From: Taeniopygia guttata
Lineage: Eukaryota; Chordata; Aves; Passeriformes; Estrildidae
Assembly (NCBI RefSeq): GCF_048771995.1
Contig: NC_133063.1
Location: 66,893,014 to 66,957,013, forward strand
Direction: 5' to 3'
Length of the DNA: 64,000 nucleotides
The notes below the pieces were generated by a model that was not told the DNA's origin, did not search any database, and saw nothing but the letters and a program-made list of their open reading frames with translations. Positions within the stretch are counted from its first letter, which is position 1; every line of letters starts with the position of its first letter. This document shows positions 10,954-22,370 of this stretch, piece by piece. Made by a program: the position numbers and the translations under genes.

Positions 10954-13900
10954 TCAGAAATTCCTGTTTGTTTCGATGATTTCTGTAACACCATTACTTT
11001 TGTTCTCTTCTAGACACGTATCTCCTTTCTTAGTAAAAGTAGCAAACAGTGTATCCATCATTCCCAAAACTTCTAGTAGTTCTTCTTGACAGTCAATTTC
11101 TTTTCCAATAGCTTGCTGAAGTTTCAAGAACTGTTTATCAACTACTGCTGACTGCCCAACCACAGGCTGATAAATGTCTGTAAATAAAAATATCAGTTAA
11201 GAATCCATAGATGTATAAAACCACAAAAATTCCATTAGCTGGTTAGAGATACATTTAAAGATTTTAGCAGAATTCCAACATTCTGAAAAAAATAAGACAA
11301 CTTGAACTTTGGCTGTTCTGAAAGCAGAGGTTGTATATGTACTTACAGCAGCCAATATGCCAAACTAACAGAAACAAAAGCTTTTATGACCTCAAGTGCT
11401 ATTTTTACCTCACTAAATAAGAGGAAGCTATTTGTACTATGTAAGCACAGAAGCATGAAATATCAAAGGTATTTAGAGACCATGAGGAGCTTCCTGGAGC
11501 CCGCACAAATCAAATCCTGACTATGGTCAAAGGTATCTGGAAATATCTCTTTTTTGGATCATTCTCTTGACACCAAGTCTGCACATATAAACAGAGCCAT
11601 TAAGGTTTGGTTCCTTAAAAATGTAGCACTTTAAATCTTATTTGCAAGCTAACTATATGGCTTTGAGAATCTTTTCTGTATTATCTTACCAGTGATTATA
11701 TCGGCAACAGTCACCAGCACAGGAGTAAATCTAGGCTCAATCACACGCCTGCAAAATTAGAAAACATTCCTATTTTACTGGTTTGGCAACTGCACTCCAC
11801 CACCACCAAGAAGCTTTCTCACACAGGCATACAGACAAATTTTTCTTGATGAAGAGACACCACAGAACAGCAGTCAGGGATGCAAGTCAAAAAACCCCAC
11901 ATATGTGGTATTTACCCTCTTCCTTTCAGGAAGGCAGTGGGGGCTGGAGGAGTGTCAAAAAGCCTCAAGTACATAAAAACACAAATTTCATCAAGAAGAC
12001 AGAAAATAACAGACTAAGGGTAGAGTGTCTGGCAAAGAAGTAGAATATCTCATCAGCAAACCTATTCTGTGCTAACAGGTAAACTTTCAAACCTATCCCA
12101 AAACCTTGGTATCAGAATGCAAAAGACGTGAGATTTCAGGAGTACCAGAGTTCTACCAGTGAAACTATTCTACTGTTGAAACTCTGTTGCCAAGTTATTA
12201 GGAAACAGAAGTGCCAAAACAGTCAGAGGGAAGTCATGTTAAAATAATACCTTGCCACAAAGGTAAGCAGGAGATTAACTTGCTTCTCGTCTCGGCCTGC
12301 AAGTGCACTTCTCAGTGTTCCTCTGCGATGCAGTTCCTGCATGACTGCAACCGTGACTTCAGGGGTATGAAGCATGATAGGTGGCTGGACATATATAAGA
12401 AGAGTTTAGTAGCAAAGCAACATCTTTACACACAACAAAGGGCTGGTATGAGCAAAACCAAAATGGAACCCAACTTAAGACTCCTTTCTAGTTATACGCT
12501 AAAATAAAATTAGTATGACATACAGGGAAAATGAACATCAGCGACAGCACAAAACTCTGCAAAGAAGAAAAACCAATGTCTCACCTCCAGTACTGCATCA
12601 AGAGCCTTGGAAGACTGAAAGCTCCTCAGCAGCTTATCATATTTTCTCAAAGCACGTTTTACAGGCTTACTGACACAGAAATCTTCCTAGAATTAAAAAA
12701 AAAAAGAGTTCAGAGTAAGACAAATACACACAGACTCGCATAATGGATTAGATACATTACCATGAATAATTTTATATATTCCCTCCCTTCCCTTTCTCCA
12801 ATTTAGCACATTCAAATAAACCAATTCTTCAGAAATGTTTCAGCACATATTTTCTTACCACATCATACCTGTTTTGGCATGTAAGTTCTTCCTTTCACAT
12901 AGGTTCTATATGCTGGTTGTCTCTTCTTTTGAGAGTCTTCATTCTTTTCTTCTGGTTTTCTGTGTTTAACATTTAGCACTCCATTGGTCATGCCTACAAC
13001 TAAGGTTTCATCTTCAGGCTAGCACAAAGAAATCACAGAATTAAGACCTAGTGTTTTATTTGCACTCTATCATACACATTTTCATACTTTTCTGCTTCAA
13101 GCTAAGGTTCAAATCACAGTATCATAGATGACTTAAGGTGGAAAGCACCTCTTTGAGACAAAATCAAAACACCAGTCATTGGTATATGTAATTTCACTTA
13201 TATAACAAAGTGGGTATAGATTTCACCCAGAAAAATGGTGGATGCCCCATCCCTTGAAGTGTTCAAGGCCAGACTGGATGGGGCTTTGAGCAACCTGGTC
13301 TAGGCTGAAACTAGATGACCTTTAATATCCCTTCTAACCCAAACCATTCTATGATTGTATAATATAATAAAAGCCTACAGAATTATGACAGGCATAGATG
13401 GACATCAGCTGGTGAATGACTCATTCAAGGGCATCAGTTGAAGCTTATGAAGATTCAAGTGGAACAACAGAGAGCAATTCTTCACACAAGTATCAGAAAT
13501 GTGGAACTCCTTGTCCAGAAATCTAGACAAGGTTTCAAGTTTAATCAAGATCAAGGAGAGACTAACAGGCTTATGCAATAGAAATTCACTTAATTACACT
13601 GAAACGGCACTTTTATGAGTTCATTTCTCATCTAAAAATGGAATTTGGGAGAGTATCAACACAGTTGCCCTGCATTTAGTTTTCTATATGCATTTCTTTA
13701 TGGAAGCAGCATCTGCAACCTTTGATTTGACTCAGTAAAGGCATTATAATGTTATCATATGACCATTTAAAATTCAAATGGTTTAATCAACAGAAAACAA
13801 GATTATGCTTCAAAAGACGTATTATACACACTCTAGAGATGCTGAACTACAGGTATGGCATAATTTGCAGATGCCACAGGGCCTTAAAAGGCTATGAATT

Positions 13901-16301
13901 CTTCACTTCAAAAGGAAAAAAAAATTCCAAGTATATTTTGGCTCAGCTCCCTAGGTAATATGATAGGAAATGAAGACTCCCCATTCATAACCTTCCCCTA
14001 CATTCCAGCAGAGCAGGACAATAGTAAAGTAGCAAAGGTAGTAAAGATCCCTCACAGGCCCATTCACATGTCCTTCAGAGGTTACAAAAGGAGGTACTAC
14101 ATTAAAACAGTATTGCTCAAAACCTGATGCTAGCCTCCAAATTTCTGGCCAGCAGATCACTTATCCACTGGAAATCAAGTGCTTCTGAGGAGTAAGAGTC
14201 TCTGCTGTCTGCTTCTAAGACATGCCTTGACAAACAAATTTGTTTATGCTCACAACCTTCTTCTTTCCTCCTCAGACCAACCTGACACCAACTTTTAAAG
14301 CAAGTTCACACCCTATTCTGAATTTCTCAATAAATTAACTACTTTTTTTTTTATTGCTGCTTAGTGAAAGGACTCACAGCATTCCTGAAAATCAAAAGGT
14401 GAGTACAATCTTCTTAAAGTCAAAAGACCTACCTTCTAAAGTGAATACTGACACTGTCATTCATAAAAACAAGACATTGTACTGATCTAGTCAGGTAACA
14501 TATTTGAATCTATTATGTTTAAAACCTCTCAGTGTTACTCAGGAGAAACATATTCAACCCTACTTTGCATGTATAGCATTCTTCTGGAACACCCAATAGG
14601 CATGAAAGTAACAATTATTTACTTTAGTGACTTAAAAGGCATCAGGAATTCCTTTGTCTAGGAAGACTTCTAATGCACTTACTGACAACGCAAGACTGAG
14701 GATGGATGTTGCATAGTTGAAGCTGTGGACCACTCTGTAGGATGTAGTACTGTAAATCTTCACATGCCTACACAGAAGAGTAAAGATAAAAAACTGTTAG
14801 TAAAGCTTTACTGCAGTCACTCTACAGGAACTTCATCACTCTCATCTTCCACATATCATTCGAGGAAACTGAGTATTAATACAATGCATTCCTCAGACTA
14901 CCATTGGGCTTCTAAAGTATTACTCCTGCAGCAGTAAGGTTCTGTCAAAAGGTATCCACAAGTCAAGTCAGGATTGCTCTTACCTCAAAAAAGGTGAAAA
15001 TGGAGCAAAAATGGAAGAAGAAATTGAAGGCGGTTGTAGTGACTATCTGAATTCAGAAATGCGTCTTAGGAAAACATTAAGACAGCATCTCTTCAAATTT
15101 GTTATTAAATTTTAAATACAAGATCTACTAGCAGTACCTGGGAGTAAATCCATATTCTTGTATCCAGCTGCCCCTTAAGGATTTGGTTGGAAGCATGAAA
15201 TATTTAATGAATGGTAATACAAAATATTATCTTACAAGGACAAAATCTAGAATTATGTAATTGTAAAGCCTGAGGTAGCCGAGGAAATACAGGAGGAAGG
15301 AGGAAAACAGATCCACTGTAATTTCAGATCACTTCGTATTTCTAATGTCTCAGAGACAACAACTACCAGAACTCATCAACTGAAACCAAATAAAAAAAGA
15401 GAAGAGGTGATGTTCACAAGCACTCCTGAGTACAAGAAGAAAAAGCAAAGTGACACAAAACCCAGGCTTTTAAAAAGTGAATACTAATACACTTTTAGAT
15501 ATTTAAGCTGTATTAAAGTTAAGAATAGTTAACTTCCGAAGACTGGAAAGGTCAGATTAGAGATTTAAAAAACTGAACACTTATTCAGAAGTTTCCCATA
15601 TGTGAAACTAACCAAGGTAAATCACAATTGTGTGTGCCCAAACAGCACACACAATCCTTATCAATATTCAGATTAGTAAGAGAAAGAGGTTAAGTTGAAT
15701 CATAGAAGCATAGTACAGTTTGAGCTGGAAGGAACATTTTAAAGTGCATTTAGACCAAGGCCCGTGCAAAAGCAGGGACAACTTCACAGTAGGTACCTTG
15801 GCCCCAAAACATACTCTCAAATAAAGCCCAAAAACCACATACACGGTTAACAGTGATGTGAAATAATAATTTCTTTCAAAGAAAAAAAGTCCTAAAGAAT
15901 GCAAACATAAGGAAGGCACAAAATATACCCACCTGTCAAGGGATCCTGACAATAATCTTTGTCCAGAGCTGTTCAGGCACAAACAAGTCACAGTTTTATG
16001 GTGATTTTTAAGTGAAACTAGTAACTGTCCACCTTTTAATACGTCCCAAACTTTGACATATCGACCTCCTGTGAAGAGGAAGCATACAAAACAGTCTTAT
16101 ATATGTACATATTTATACTTCCCTGAAGAAGTTTTCACTGAGTGATGAAGTATTTCCTTCACAGGTACCTTTACCTCCTAACAGTTTCCTGTACCTACTC
16201 ACCATCCTCTTCCATTCTATAACCTGGCACAAGCCTGCTCTTTTTTTAGGCTATTCCAAATGGACCTGAATGATTCAACCACTTTCCAACCATACTCATT
16301 A

Positions 16302-16337
<36 letters not shown>

Positions 16338-19300
16338 AGAAAAAAAATGTATAAACTATGGGGCTACAGTTACAGTACTGTGGAAGGATGGATTGTGGGA
16401 GAATAGAGATAGTGCTGAAGGCAGTCTCACCCCTGAGGAGTTGCCGCTGTACTAATTACCAAAAAGTAGGAATAGGCCTGCCCTTAATAGGGCACAGCTG
16501 TGTCCAATAATGATGGGTGTTATAAAAGAGTGGATTAGCTGGTTGAGGAGAGTTGGAGTCAGTTGGCTGTGCTGCTGTGAGGAGCAAGGGTCAGGTGTTC
16601 ATGTTAGGGACAGTAAGGGTTAGTATGTGCTGCTAGGGACAGAAAGGGTCAGGTGTTCATGTTAGGGACAGTAAGGGTTAGTATGTGCTGCCAGGGACAG
16701 AAAGGGTCAGGTGTTCATGTTAGGGACATTAGGGGTTAGTATGTGCTGCCAGGGACAGAAAGGGTCAGGTGTTCATGTTAGGGACATTAGGGGTTAGTAT
16801 GTGCTGCCAGGGACAGAAAGGGTCAGGTGTTCATGTTAGGGACAGTAAGGGTTAGTATGTGCTGCCAGGGACAGAAAGGGTCAGGTGTTCATGTTAGGGA
16901 CATTAGGGGTTAGTATGTGCTGCTAGGGACAGAAAGGGTCAGGTGTTCATGTTAGGGACATTAGGGGTTAGTATGTGCTGCCAGGGAGAGAAAGGGTCAG
17001 GCGGTCGTGACAGGGACAGGTAGAAGTCAGCTGGACGTGTGGAAGAGAGAGAAAAAGAGTCAGTGTTGTGAGGAGCTGCCCTTGAGAACTCACAAAGAGA
17101 AGGTATGAAAGCCTTACAGAAGGTTGATAAACTGACAGTCAGTCAATTGGTGACCTAGTACAGGGATGGATCCCAGTGTTGGAAAGGATGGATAAATATA
17201 ATTGCCTGGCAAAAGATTCAGCCAGGATGAAAACAATCCCCCCTACTGGCTGGACAATAACCTTACCTACAGATAGGTCCAAAAGTCAAATGGACTGTTC
17301 CATCTCACACCCCAGAATGTATGGTTCATCCCACACCTGTAACCCTCCCCTGAAACATCAGGTGTCTGTGACCCCATTGGCCCAAGTCCTGTTCCAGCCC
17401 ACCTTGAAGCCCCCTGATGAGGGGCCTCTGAGGGGCCAGACCCCCTCATAGAACTTCCCCCACTCTTGAAACTCTCCCCTATCAGATCTTCCACCCTCTC
17501 CTAGAGCATCCTCTCTACCCTTTGTCTCTCCCTTCCCCCATCCCCTCAGGCCTTGCCACGTGCTCCGTCTGGCAGCTCCAAGCAAGACCTTTCACCGTCC
17601 CTAATAAACCTTATAATCTAAGAGCAGTCTTCAGAGATCTCTTGTCTCCATTCATCGAATCTGTTCTGGAGCACAGCGCTCCCTACATCCCAACACTATA
17701 CCTCTGATGCAATTGCAACAAGAGACTAAAAAAGCTTGTCAACGTGACAAGAGACAGTCCCATCCTTTCAAAACCTAAGTATGTTAATTCCTTCACTTTA
17801 GAAGTGGGCCAATTAGAGTCTGCATTTTGTTATTACAAATTACTTTGGGGGTGAGGGGGAAGTGGAAACTACAAGAATATTGAAATAAAGACAAAAAGGA
17901 AAGACCCCTACTTGCACTTGCCAGATTCTTAAAGAAGACATTTGAGAAATCTAACTATTGCATCACTAACCACTTCATTATCAAACTAAAACACCACACA
18001 AAAAGCAAGTAGCTGGTAGCTGAAGTATTCCCCAAATGTGTACTACCAAACAGATATTTGGTGTATTTGATTTTAGAGGATTACCTGCAGATACTAGAAG
18101 TCCACCAGATGGAAACAGAAGCACACTCTCCACAGGATGGCCGTGTTCTATCGTCATGACACTACTCTTCGTTCGTGCATCAAACAGTTTCACAGTGTGA
18201 TCATAGGAACCTGCAAACACCAGCATAAATCAGTTTCAAAATTTCAACTAGTCCAGGAATTAAAACAGCTGTGTCCTACCATCTAAAGGAGTTCTTGGCT
18301 AATAGCAATAGTTTTAAATCATACATGTAAAATTACCTTGTGATTTACCTTGGTTACTTTACAGCCTTGGGGCAACAAATTTTCTAATTCTAGCCCTAAC
18401 TACACGTCAGTCTGTAAAAATAATTTGTTTTCATTTCATTTCACTTCCATTAATCAAGTGTATTTATAATAATAAATATCAAGCAACCTGATGAAACCTA
18501 GCTTCTTGTGCTTCATGAAAAAAGGAATACTAGGTTTTTTTCACAGTTTTCCACAGATTGATACAAAGCTACTGCTAGGAAAACCAAAAGTAACTGGCTC
18601 CAAGTAACTCCACATGACCTCACCTTTTTCAGTCTGACAGTTATGGGCTGTACAGACTAGCGTCCTGCTCCAGAAACTTGGTACTACATTTCAGTCACTA
18701 CCAGCCAAGGGATACACTCACAGTACTTCCTTTCAAAAGTTCTGTTAACCCTAATAGACTAAGCTATAAAGATGTTAAAACTCAGTTCCTGCAGTTTCCC
18801 CTAGAACATCAGTGCCAAGCTTAAAAAGCAAAGAAAAAAAAAAAAAAGGAAACAACAAAGTAGGCATTGCACAGGCAGACTGATCCTTCATGACTAAAAA
18901 TACAGTAAATATGACCCTACTGTATCAACAACTATCTTTCAGCATTTTTCATCAATTCAACCCAAAAGAAGTATAAATAAAAAATAAAACCAAACCTGTT
19001 ATGAAGACATCTGCATTTACTTTACTTGCACAGCCACATCTCACATAGTCAGTATGTTCACTGTAAGAGGTGATTTCTGTGGCACTTGGAATATCCCACA
19101 AAGTTGATGAATAATCATCACCACCAGAAAATACTCGGTATTTATCGGACAGGAATCCCACTAGATGAACTGGCCTAGAAAACAAAGTCCACAATACCCA
19201 GAGTTAAAATATGTTCATGTTTCAGAAAGTTAGAATGTATGAAGAGTTTATTAAAATACTCTAACCTAGAAGTGCAGTGTTTAGTATTAGAACTTACAGA

Positions 19301-21073
19301 GCCTCACTTTATAACAGCAAATTTCAAGTATGGCTGCTTTGAACTATCTTCTTGTCCTTTAAAATCGCTACTGAAGTCTTCATTATCACCATAATATCCC
19401 AACAGATGTCGGCAGAGCACAAAGGTATGCAGTTAATCCAGCCATTAGAATGTAACACCCAATTTGCAAACAGACCTCAAATAGAAACACTCCCAAGGTC
19501 ATTCTGGGTATTTCCCACTGAAAGGGGGATTCTTGTTCTATGTAGATAAAATATGCATTGATTTTTCATAGTACAGAAGCCTGTTGAAGCATTACCACTG
19601 TCTTCTCCTCACTGACACATCCAAACTCCTAACTTCTTCCTCACCCCATGCTACCATTATGCACTTTTTCAGTTTTGTTTCTGGAGCTTTTTAAGGAATT
19701 CCTGCTTTTCCTGGCGTATTTCTTCTTTGTTTTTGTTTAGACGTATTTTAGAAGTCTTCTCCTACCATCATCAAAAATGTGCTTATCAATGCAACGATCT
19801 CAAAAGATTGTATCTACACACCATATTAAGAGACACCTATGTGAAAGAGAAAATGTATTTACTCTTCTACATACTTGATTCATATTTAGAGGTTTTTTTA
19901 AAACTCACTCCCATTTCAAATTTAACTTAAATCTACTTTCCAGTAAGATCTACATGAGACAGTCGTAAGCAACGTAAATCAGTTTTACTCATATTTTCAG
20001 TCATGTGTGAAGTAAACATACGACTGTAATTCAACATAAATACTGTATATGGCTGAGGTACTTGAATGGGTTGCCCAGAGAAGATGAGGATGCCCCTTCC
20101 CTGTCAGTGTTCAGGGCTAGGCTGGATGGGGCTCTGAGCAACCTGGTCTAGCACCAGGTGTTCCTGCCTTATGGCACGGGGCTTGGAACAAGACAACCTT
20201 TAAGGTGAAACCATCCAGTCTGTGATGAGTCTGTGGTGTGCAAATACACACGAACAAAACAAACCAATTCTGCCTTACTTGGTGCGACCCTTGAACTGCC
20301 TCAGCGCTGCTTTGCCGCTGACGTCGAAGAGGGAGATGGTGCCCTCCTCGCTGCCCGCGACCAACAGGCGCCCGTCGTCTCTGTAGGTGGCACAGTACGC
20401 CGCGTGCAAGAAGCGAGAGAACGTCCTGATGGGCTCCTGGGAGTAACGCCCGTAGATGTGGATCTGGCAAAACAAGAGGGCATTACATCTTCCGGTGTGA
20501 CACTGGCTGAAGAACAGCAGCACAGAAGCCTCAAAAAGGCCACTTACCCTCGAGGATGCTGTGACAGCGTAGTTGTACGGCGGGACTGGGGAGAAGTCAA
20601 TTTTACTTACTGCACCGAATTCCTTCATCTGAACAGGTGTCTAAAACAGTTGCAATAAAGACCATTGAATACACATAAGCACACCATCAAGCACGAAAAC
20701 AGCAAAATAAAAGCTATTTTTCCTACAAAGATCTCAAGACTCCATTGGAATCAAAACGGTTTTTAGGTACAATGACAGTGAGTTTCACTTCTGACAGGCT
20801 ACTCCTACAGGCTGCTCTTTTAATTTTTTCCAATCCAGGCATTACATCTTACCCGTTAATTATGTGTTCTGAGCTTAAAAACTAATTTATACGTGTTTAA
20901 AAAAAAAAATAATAATTGCCTGAAAGTAGTAAAAGCAGGCATTGTGGGGCAGTAACTGCGCCTGCTGGGCCGTTTCCCCCTACCTTGTATCCCCGCCAGT
21001 AGAGCGTGTCCTGCGTGATCTTCTCCCCGAGCTTGGGGCACGCCGGGACCACCACGGGCTTGTAGGCGGCCAT
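10954..21073 (-). CDS. UTP15: UTP15, U3 snoRNP WD40 protein
   Basis: UTP15 belongs to the t-UTP/UTPA subcomplex of the nucleolar small-subunit processome, needed for pre-18S rRNA processing and linked to rDNA transcription. Twelve coding exons, all with GT-AG introns, lie on the minus strand: 21073-20984, 20640-20548, 20463-20279, 19174-18996, 18210-18085, 16068-15933, 14767-14683, 13018-12869, 12686-12585, 12384-12251, 11748-11690 and 11177-10954. Together they give 520 residues (human 518). The start ATG has a good context (GCCATGG). Residues about 30-300 form WD40 repeats, with pieces such as [36 protein letters not shown] and LLSGSLDR. Residues about 340-500 are the UTP15 C-terminal domain, including LAGRDEK and [13 protein letters not shown]. 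The gene is head-to-head with ANKRA2 on a shared CpG island. Introns hold CR1 tails, a minisatellite and a solo LTR. No break is seen in the reading frame. Confidence 0.97.
13103..13190 (-). mobile_element. CR1 3' tail fragment
   Basis: The antisense CR1 end (atcacagtatcatagatgac, then 'ggtggaaagcacctct') is recognisable in a short, diverged copy in UTP15 intron 7. Confidence 0.5.
13226..13365 (+). mobile_element. CR1 3' end fragment
   Basis: It reads like the sense CR1 3' end: 'ggtggatgccccatccc', 'ggctttgagcaacctggtct', 'ctagatgacctttaa' and 'ccattctatgattgtat'. It is truncated to about 140 bp, in UTP15 intron 7. Confidence 0.85.
13380..13575 (+). mobile_element. Possible ancient CR1-like 3' fragment
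   Basis: The phrase order (ttcttcacacaagtatcag, 'tggaactccttgtc', then 'aaggtttcaagttt') resembles the region before the 3' end of old CR1/L3-like LINEs. It is strongly diverged. Confidence 0.3.
15697..15780 (-). mobile_element. CR1 3' tail fragment
   Basis: 'aatcatagaagcatagtac' followed by 'gagctggaaggaacatttta' is the antisense CR1 3' terminus, short and diverged. It lies in UTP15 intron 6, about 150 bp from exon 6. Confidence 0.65.
16303..16334 (+). repeat. Poly-A tract (32 A)
   Basis: An uninterrupted run of 32 A is followed by a short GA-rich stretch. It lies in UTP15 intron 5 just left of the LTR-like and minisatellite region. Confidence 0.9.
16470..17160 (+). mobile_element. Possible LTR with internal minisatellite
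   Basis: A CCAATAA motif near 16503 and a TATAAAAG box near 16531 are followed by the 58-bp tandem array and then by 'agtcagtcaattggtgacc', which resembles the end of an LTR plus a leader. This could be a retroviral LTR whose transcribed part expanded as a minisatellite. The ends are not defined and the family is not recognised. Confidence 0.3.
16577..17020 (+). repeat. 58-bp minisatellite, about 7.5 copies
   Basis: Unit starts at 16577 (degenerate), 16635, 16693, 16751, 16809, 16867, 16925 and 16983 (degenerate, partial), exactly 58 bp apart. Each unit has the order agggacagaaagggtcagg, ttcatgttagggaca, a variable part, then gttagtatgtgctgc. Two unit types alternate: one has cagtaagggttag (units 1, 2, 5), the other cattaggggttag (units 3, 4, 6, 7). 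The array lies inside UTP15 intron 5. Every unit carries TTAGGG and several GGG runs on the plus strand. Confidence 0.95.
17177..17695 (+). mobile_element. ERV solo LTR, 519 bp
   Basis: The segment begins TGTTGG and ends CCAACA, a perfect 6-bp terminal inverted repeat of the TG...CA form. An AATAAA signal near 17603 precedes a U5-like tail of about 90 bp. No internal retroviral sequence adjoins it, so it is a solo LTR, plus orientation, and complete in outline. No matching target duplication is visible at the flanks. Confidence 0.75.
20060..20232 (+). mobile_element. CR1 3' end fragment
   Basis: 'gggttgcccagagaagatga', 'ggctggatggggctctgagc' and 'aacctggtctag' are the sense CR1 3' region. 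The copy is truncated and its last part is diverged. It lies in UTP15 intron 3, beginning 47 bp from exon 3. Confidence 0.85.
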
Positions 21074-21375
21074 GGCGGAGGGGCGCGGGCCGGCCGGGGG
21101 TGCTGCGGGAGAAGCTCGGGGGAGCAGCTCGGGCAGCGCCGGCGGGCTCCGGCACACGGACACGAGGCGAGATGGCGGCGGCGGCACCGGCTGCCGTCAT
21201 CAGAGCGCGGCCGGCGGCGGGGCCGCACTTCCGGCGGAGCGGCGGAGCGGCCTCGCCTCACGGAGCGGCTCCCGGGAGCGGCGGAGCGGCCTCGCCTCAC
21301 GGCCTCCCCTCACGAAGCGGCTCCCGGGAGCGGCGGCGCGCAGCTTCTCACGGACTTCCCGCGGTACCGTGAGCA
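20980..21375. promoter_or_regulatory. Bidirectional CpG-island promoter, UTP15/ANKRA2
   Basis: This GC- and CpG-rich stretch separates the UTP15 start codon (21073, minus) from the ANKRA2 transcript (plus). It contains an ETS-type ACTTCCGG at 21227-21234 and a YY1-like block ggcgagatggcggc at 21166-21179. A 39-bp GC-rich partial duplication lies around 21242-21320. No TATA box is seen. The ANKRA2 first exon is probably untranslated and lies here. A candidate donor (GTGAGC) is near 21369, but I cannot fix it. Confidence 0.75.
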
Positions 21376-22370
21376 AGCTACGGGTAATCTGGGGCTGCCT
21401 TTGTCCGTTAAAAGGGATTTGGTTTTTTCTTTCTTACGTGTGTGATAGAAGCAGTTTATTTTACTCAGGTTGTAACAATCGCTTTAATTTTTCCCTCAAG
21501 TCTAATGTTTCTGAGAAATAAGGTCATATTGTTCTTAGCTTATTCTTAGCTTGGTATAAATCTGGTTGTCGTGTGGGGTTTTTTGTTGCAACTAGGCAAA
21601 TATTCTGAAGCATCATTTCACATGGAGGATACTCGGATACTCCTGTTGGCTTAATAATGCAGTTTGGTTTAAACATCCAGGTGCTGTTGCATATGTATAT
21701 ATCCTTCATGGTTATGCATACATTTATTTAAAACAAAAAACTCTGTCATGCACTCTGTTTAAAACAAGAAACTTTGTTTGCTGTATGTCAACTGTTTCCT
21801 TTAATCCCTATGGCATCTTCGAGTCTGAGCAAGGCCTGAAGAAATTAGTTTCTTCTGATAAGAAGCCATAAATTCCTCTCCTTTGGAAGATTTAGGTGTT
21901 CCTGGAAGCAAGTATCTCATTCCTAAAAAAAAACCGCCCCCCACATATATAGTCTCTATTTTAGCATTATGTTGGAACTTAAAACTATATTTAACACACT
22001 ACGTAAGAGAATTAATACAGCATAACTTTCTAACATTACATATATAATATTCATTGTAATGTTTGCGAAAAGCCAATCATAAAATATGCATTTTTCACAG
22101 GTGCTGAAGCATAAATGGAGGTTTTGGTCACTAACTTGGTGACAACAACAAGATTGCTGTTTCACTGGTGTTTTAGCTGAGAAAACTAAATGGCATGAGC
22201 TTAAATAAAGTTTGATTTTTAAATGCATTGTTTTAGCAGAATGTTCTTAACCAGTGTTATGTCTGTTCAGTTGCAGTTTGTCCAGAAAATTTGGCTTGGC
22301 TGACCAGAATTGCATCTGGCTGGAAACAATGAAGCATCTTTTTGCGTGATGCTTTTACAGGGCTGCTATC

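Noticed and set aside
16577-17020. The 58-bp array as a CRISPR or as an interstitial telomere
   Set aside because: The repeats are contiguous with no spacers, and TTAGGG occurs once per long unit instead of in tandem.
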